Shown here piece by piece: positions 31,420 to 34,923 of a stretch of DNA of 34,923 nucleotides. The notes below the pieces were generated by a model. That model searched no databases. It had not been told where the DNA came from and saw nothing but the letters and a program-made list of their open reading frames with translations. Made by a program: the position numbers and the translations under genes. Numbering within the stretch: the first letter of the stretch is position 1; each line of letters begins with the position of its first letter. Origin of the DNA: Seison nebaliae (taxonomy: Eukaryota > Rotifera > Pararotatoria > Seisonacea > Seisonidae); assembly GCA_023231475.1 (NCBI GenBank), contig JALJEE010000850.1:1-34923 (forward strand), in the 5' to 3' direction.

Positions 31420-32955
31420 ATGAATTTGTTTCGTCAGACAATTTTCAAGAATATCGAAAAAATTGAGAATATTTTAAAAGAGAAAGAATATCTCAACATC
31501 CTTGCCATTGAATCAAGTTATGATGATTCTGCTATTGCTGCATTGAAAGTGAATAGAAAGGATAGTATAATTATTTCTCACCATAAACTGAACCAAAGTA
31601 AAATTCATACAAAGTTATTGAATTGTCTGATTCTTTTTTGAATAATTTGTCTATTGAATAGGAGAGGAGGAGTGATAGCAAATACAGCTGTTGAATTTCA
31701 TAGAAAACATTTGCATGAAATTTTCTCGAAAGAATATAAGGAATTCGAACCAGATATCATTGGAGTAACTAATCGACCTGGTTTGGATCCATGTTTATGG
31801 GAAGGCATTCGATTTGGTCTAAATTTATGTAAAGAAATGAACAATTTCTTTATGCCAATTCATCATATGGAAAGTCATTTACTTTTACCAATGCTGCTTA
31901 ATAAGAAGTGTGTAATTTTATTTTTATCTTATATTAATTTTTAGTGAAGTATTAAATTTCCTTTTCTCTCTTATTTAATTAGTGGTGGCCATTGTATGAT
32001 AGTTTGGTGTGAAGATATTAATAATTATTCAATTCTTGGAACCACAACAGATATTTCACCTGGTGTTTGTTTGGATAAGATTTGTAGGAGAGTATTATCC
32101 CAAGTAAAAGTGAAAGGTAATTGGAGATTCAATGGAAATAAGTCATTTGGAGAATTATTAGAATTTATTGCGAGTCATAATGTGGTAGAAGAGAATATCG
32201 GAATAAAATTATCAGATAAGGGAGATTTCGATTTTCAATTTTCGGGAGTTCTGAGACAATTTGAAGATCTGATCGATTCTTATAAAACGTTAACATCAAT
32301 TGACGCGGAATTGATTTGTTTTAAGGCACAAGAGATTATCGCGAAATATTTACAAATGAAATTATGTAGATCATTAGAATTCATTCGATATAAGAATAAT
32401 TACCGCAATAATCTTCAATATTCAATAGTTTTTCTCTTAAATTTCCCCAACGAAATATTCTTTCTTCTAGTTAATGGGCGGGGGAGTAACTGCAAATAAA
32501 TTAATTCGTGAAAAATTATTGGATGTAGCGAAATATTACGAAGTCGAACTGAATACAGTACCAATCGAATATTGTACAGATAATGCATTAATGATTGCTT
32601 GGTTAATATTTATGTGGATAATGCACATAAATCATATTCTATTCTTTTAAGGACAACATGGAAACAAATTGAATATTTGATGGATAATAAGAAGAATTTG
32701 GAAGGAATTTTAGATAATGAAACTGTCAGTTTCACTGTTCCAATTCATTCAGAAGATATTAGTCATACCAATGAAAAAGAAATCTTTGTTCATCGAAAAG
32801 CTAAACATCGTTTTAGTGAATTAACGGAAACAGTTTCTCACAGAATTTTGGGCATGTTATCTGCTAACCCCAAATGTCAACTGGGTAGGCGGATGAATCA
32901 AAGTGACATGAATTTAAGTTTAAGAATTCCTAAAATTTTTCGAATAAAAGGATAA
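31420..32955 (+). CDS. OSGEPL1: Mitochondrial tRNA N6-threonylcarbamoyladenosine synthase (OSGEPL1/Qri7 family)
   Basis: Exons 31420-31613, 31662-31907, 31983-32427, 32471-32601 and 32652-32955 give 439 aa in frame. The family transfers the threonylcarbamoyl group to A37 of ANN-decoding tRNAs; Qri7/OSGEPL1 is the mitochondrial form and the basic N-terminus suits import. Motifs: ILAIESSYDDSAIAAL (family GIETSCDDTAAAV), KRGGVIANTAVEFH, metal-binding HHMESH, GGGVTAN, CTDNALMIAW, and a C-terminal PKCQLGRRM (family PKCPLG). Odd point: the beta strand leading into SGGH. The sequence at 31945-31974 would encode EVLNFLFSLI, just as in VEFPFLVLLISGGH, but a 5-nt TAATT separates it from AGTGGTGGCCAT. 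The only in-frame splice (31908-31982, 75 nt) removes that strand. The nuclear-encoded copy may thus be altered or damaged. The first-domain sequence is diverged throughout. Confidence 0.78.
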
Positions 32956-33512
32956 AACCATCCGCAATAATGAGCAACATCTCAATTTATATACATTTAC
33001 TCGCCTAATTTATCAACTTTGTTTAGAAAATTTTAAATAAGAAGAAAATGCAGAATAACTAATCTATGGACAAACGTCCGGAAAATTGCAGAAGTCTTTT
33101 AAGTTTAAAAGGTGTTATAAGATGTGTCTACCTAATACCTAATACCTAGCCTATTCATTATACCTTAGTCAACAATAATATTCATAATTCAAGTAAAGTA
33201 GGAAATTAATCGGTAAAATTATTATAAGGTGAGCGTGATTCACCTACGAATGTCCACACACACTATTTGGAGGATATTAAAAAAAGAAATCTTACATCTT
33301 CTTAGTACTTTCATTTAGACTGAATGTCCATTAATTTTATTAAAATCCAACTTATCAGATTGTGTGGATCAGTCTAATTATTAGAAAGCATGAAATGAAT
33401 GGTATATTGAAGTCATTAATTTGTATTACATAAAAGTATAAAAAAATTCGTAGAGAAAAGAAAATCAGGGAAATAAATTATACTGTTAATTCATTTTTCT
33501 TATGAAGTTTTA
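32956..33512. other. Intergenic upstream of the GPCR gene
   Basis: About 560 nt without a gene. It contains a short direct repeat of CTAATAC/CTAATAC around 33131-33150 and nothing else that I can support. Confidence 0.4.
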
Positions 33513-34427
33513 ATGGAAGAATATATGACAGTCAGAAGATTGAGTAAATTTAGTGATCTCTATTTCTTTCCTTTTACGGGATTATTTTTAAGTATAATCA
33601 ACATCATAACCATAATTATTATTAAGGTAGCAAAGTTATACGGGGATAATATTTACAAATATGCCATCATCATTTGCATATCTGACTGCTCATTTCTCCT
33701 AACGTATTTCAACGCTTTGCTAATGATTTATATTCCGAAAAGGTCTTATCATTTCGTCTGCTACTTATTCATAGTACTGCGGATATTCTCATCCACTGTC
33801 CATTATATGACATATATTGCGATGTGTTTATATCGTACAATTATCATTCTAAATCAATTGAATAAATGTTTAATAATAAAACGTTTGGTTCAAATGAAAT
33901 TTAAGAAGCAAATGCTTATCATACTTTTGTGTTCTGTGCTGTGCGTAATACCTCTCGCTACAAATGTCTATCCGATACCTCGATACAATTATAATGTTTG
34001 TTGGGTGGATAAGTTATTTTGGGGATTTCTTATCGTCTTTGGAATAATTTATATGGTCTTCAATATTATCTGTGGAGTACTATCCATCATTTATATGATT
34101 AATATGAGAAATCGAGTGAATTCAATGAGTTCAACACCATCTGGATGTTGGGGACCGAATAATGCTAATCGACGACTAGGTCGTGCAACAGTTTTAATAT
34201 TCGTTCACACTACAATACAAGTGAGTTTCTTTCTAATATTTGTAGCTGTTAAATTAACCAGACCAACAAACAAAAAATTATCAATATTTTGGGAATCTTT
34301 AAACTTTGTGGGTCAATTTTTATTCACAGCCAATTATGGTTTAACATTCTTTTTGATGTTAAATACCAAGAAGTTTCAGTTGAATTTTAAGAAATGCTGC
34401 AAAATGTTGTTCTGTTCAAATCGCTAA
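33513..34427 (+). CDS. Rhodopsin-like seven-transmembrane receptor, orphan
   Basis: Single exon, 304 aa, ATG at 33513. Seven hydrophobic segments are visible at about residues 18-42, 50-75, 85-112, 134-154, 170-195, 228-253 and 262-290. The conserved disulfide pair is present: Cys at the start of helix 3 (FVCYLF) and Cys in extracellular loop 2 (YNVCWVD). The helix-3 end reads LYR instead of DRY (the Arg is kept), and helix 7 carries NYGLTFFLML instead of NPxxY. These changes are typical of the fast-evolving chemosensory and peptide-type receptors of invertebrates. The ligand is unknown. An intronless receptor at the edge of a repeat suggests a recently duplicated or retro-copied family member, but that cannot be shown from one copy. 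Confidence 0.75.
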   Translation: MEEYMTVRRLSKFSDLYFFPFTGLFLSIINIITIIIIKVAKLYGDNIYKYAIIICISDCSFLLTYFNALLMIYIPKRSYHFVCYLFIVLRIFSSTVHYMTYIAMCLYRTIIILNQLNKCLIIKRLVQMKFKKQMLIILLCSVLCVIPLATNVYPIPRYNYNVCWVDKLFWGFLIVFGIIYMVFNIICGVLSIIYMINMRNRVNSMSSTPSGCWGPNNANRRLGRATVLIFVHTTIQVSFFLIFVAVKLTRPTNKKLSIFWESLNFVGQFLFTANYGLTFFLMLNTKKFQLNFKKCCKMLFCSNR

Positions 34428-34836
34428 TTCCGATCAGCAAAATATTAATATTATTTAATTTTTCGTAATATATTTCGTCAATTTTATTCGACTTACTTTT
34501 ATAGAACTATTAAAATTTATATCTTTTGACCAAATTCCCGTTAACGGTGAAATCCCACGATTGTAATAAAATGGATTACGTATTAAACTTAACTCTAATT
34601 TTAATAATTTAACTGAATGTTCAAAATGAGGGATAATTTGAGGTTTTTAATACGAACCAGTATTTAAATATGAGTGCCTTGAATAAATGAGAGTGAAAGT
34701 AAATGAACTTGTTTTTAAAATAAATAGTTTAAATATTTCCTTAATCAATTTTGCTATTAAAAAAATCATATTAAACGGGCGGGTTCCAGAAAGGAGTTAA
34801 CTTTAAGTAGTAGTTAACCCATACTCATCGAAAAAG
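34428..34836. other. 3' flank of the GPCR gene
   Basis: About 410 nt of A+T-rich sequence with no gene. Near the right end AGTTAAC-type motifs (34796-34820) appear before the tandem repeat begins. Confidence 0.35.
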
Positions 34837-34923
34837 AAAGATGTTAACCTTGCCAAAAAGAAAGATGTTAACCCTCTTTTCCCAAAGAAGAAAGATGTTA
34901 ACCCTCTTTTCCCAAAAAAGAAA
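34837..34923. repeat. 30-bp tandem repeat running off the window edge
   Basis: AAAGATGTTAACC recurs at 34837, 34861 and 34891. The last two units are exactly 30 bp apart and carry CTCTTTTCCCAAA; the first is a shorter, diverged 24-bp unit. A further partial unit starts at the window end. Each unit holds the palindrome GTTAAC. It is probably a minisatellite or satellite edge. Confidence 0.8.

Noticed and set aside
33131-33150. CTAATAC direct repeats as a telomere-like or CRISPR-like array
   Set aside because: Only two to three short units, with no spacers or array structure.

Overview
This is a compact, strongly A+T-rich animal nuclear window. It has small spliced genes (about 32 introns can be placed, nearly all 37-75 nt), genes packed on both strands, and no sign of bacterial or viral organisation. 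The gene set (USP7, SRF, golgin-84, GLE1, UVRAG-like, ATPAF1, SMIM20, OSGEPL1-like, a GH18/CBM14 chitinase, a Fuseless-family membrane protein) is metazoan. The chitinase architecture and the Fuseless gene point to an ecdysozoan. A nematode is weakly favoured by two things: a serine/leucine-type tRNA relic with an isoleucine-type anticodon, and operon-like spacing of USP7 and UVRAG. However, the 3' splice sites are not the strong TTTTCAG of Caenorhabditis, and a SPATA4-type CH protein is present, so a mite or other small-genome ecdysozoan is not excluded.

Layout. 0.9-2.9 kb (-): a four-exon gene joining an N-terminal signal peptide to a Ulp1-type (C48) cysteine protease domain. 3.4-4.4 kb (-): ATPAF1, mitochondrial F1-ATPase assembly. 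4.6-5.3 kb: a foldback/MITE-like element, a decayed tRNA-Phe and a decayed type-II tRNA. 5.4-6.9 kb (-): a Fuseless-like multi-pass protein. 7.6-10.6 kb (+): two unrecognised genes, one single-pass membrane protein and one large secreted charge-segregated protein. 10.9-14.3 kb (-): a five-exon chitinase. 14.3-16.7 kb: mostly non-coding, with two weak candidates for tiny secreted peptides. 16.7-18.7 kb (-) golgin-84 and 19.0-19.7 kb (+) SRF share a 280-bp divergent promoter. 20.3-20.9 kb (+): SPATA4-like CH protein, whose coding end overlaps the coding end of GLE1 (20.9-22.9 kb, -). 23.3-23.6 kb (-): a three-exon SMIM20/MITRAC7 gene. 24.6-28.5 kb (+) USP7, then 28.6-31.1 kb (+) UVRAG-like, then 31.4-33.0 kb (+) OSGEPL1-like, all on one strand. 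33.5-34.4 kb (+): a single-exon rhodopsin-like GPCR. The right edge runs into a 30-bp tandem repeat.

Three genes serve mitochondria (ATPAF1, SMIM20, OSGEPL1-like) and two serve Golgi/endosome traffic (golgin-84, UVRAG), but they are not arranged as a pathway cluster. The most unusual global signal is the 5' splice site: in 24 of 32 placed introns the donor begins GTT (often AAA|GTT) instead of GTA/GTG. No exons were checked against transcripts. All splice choices come from reading frame, splice dinucleotides and remembered family alignments.
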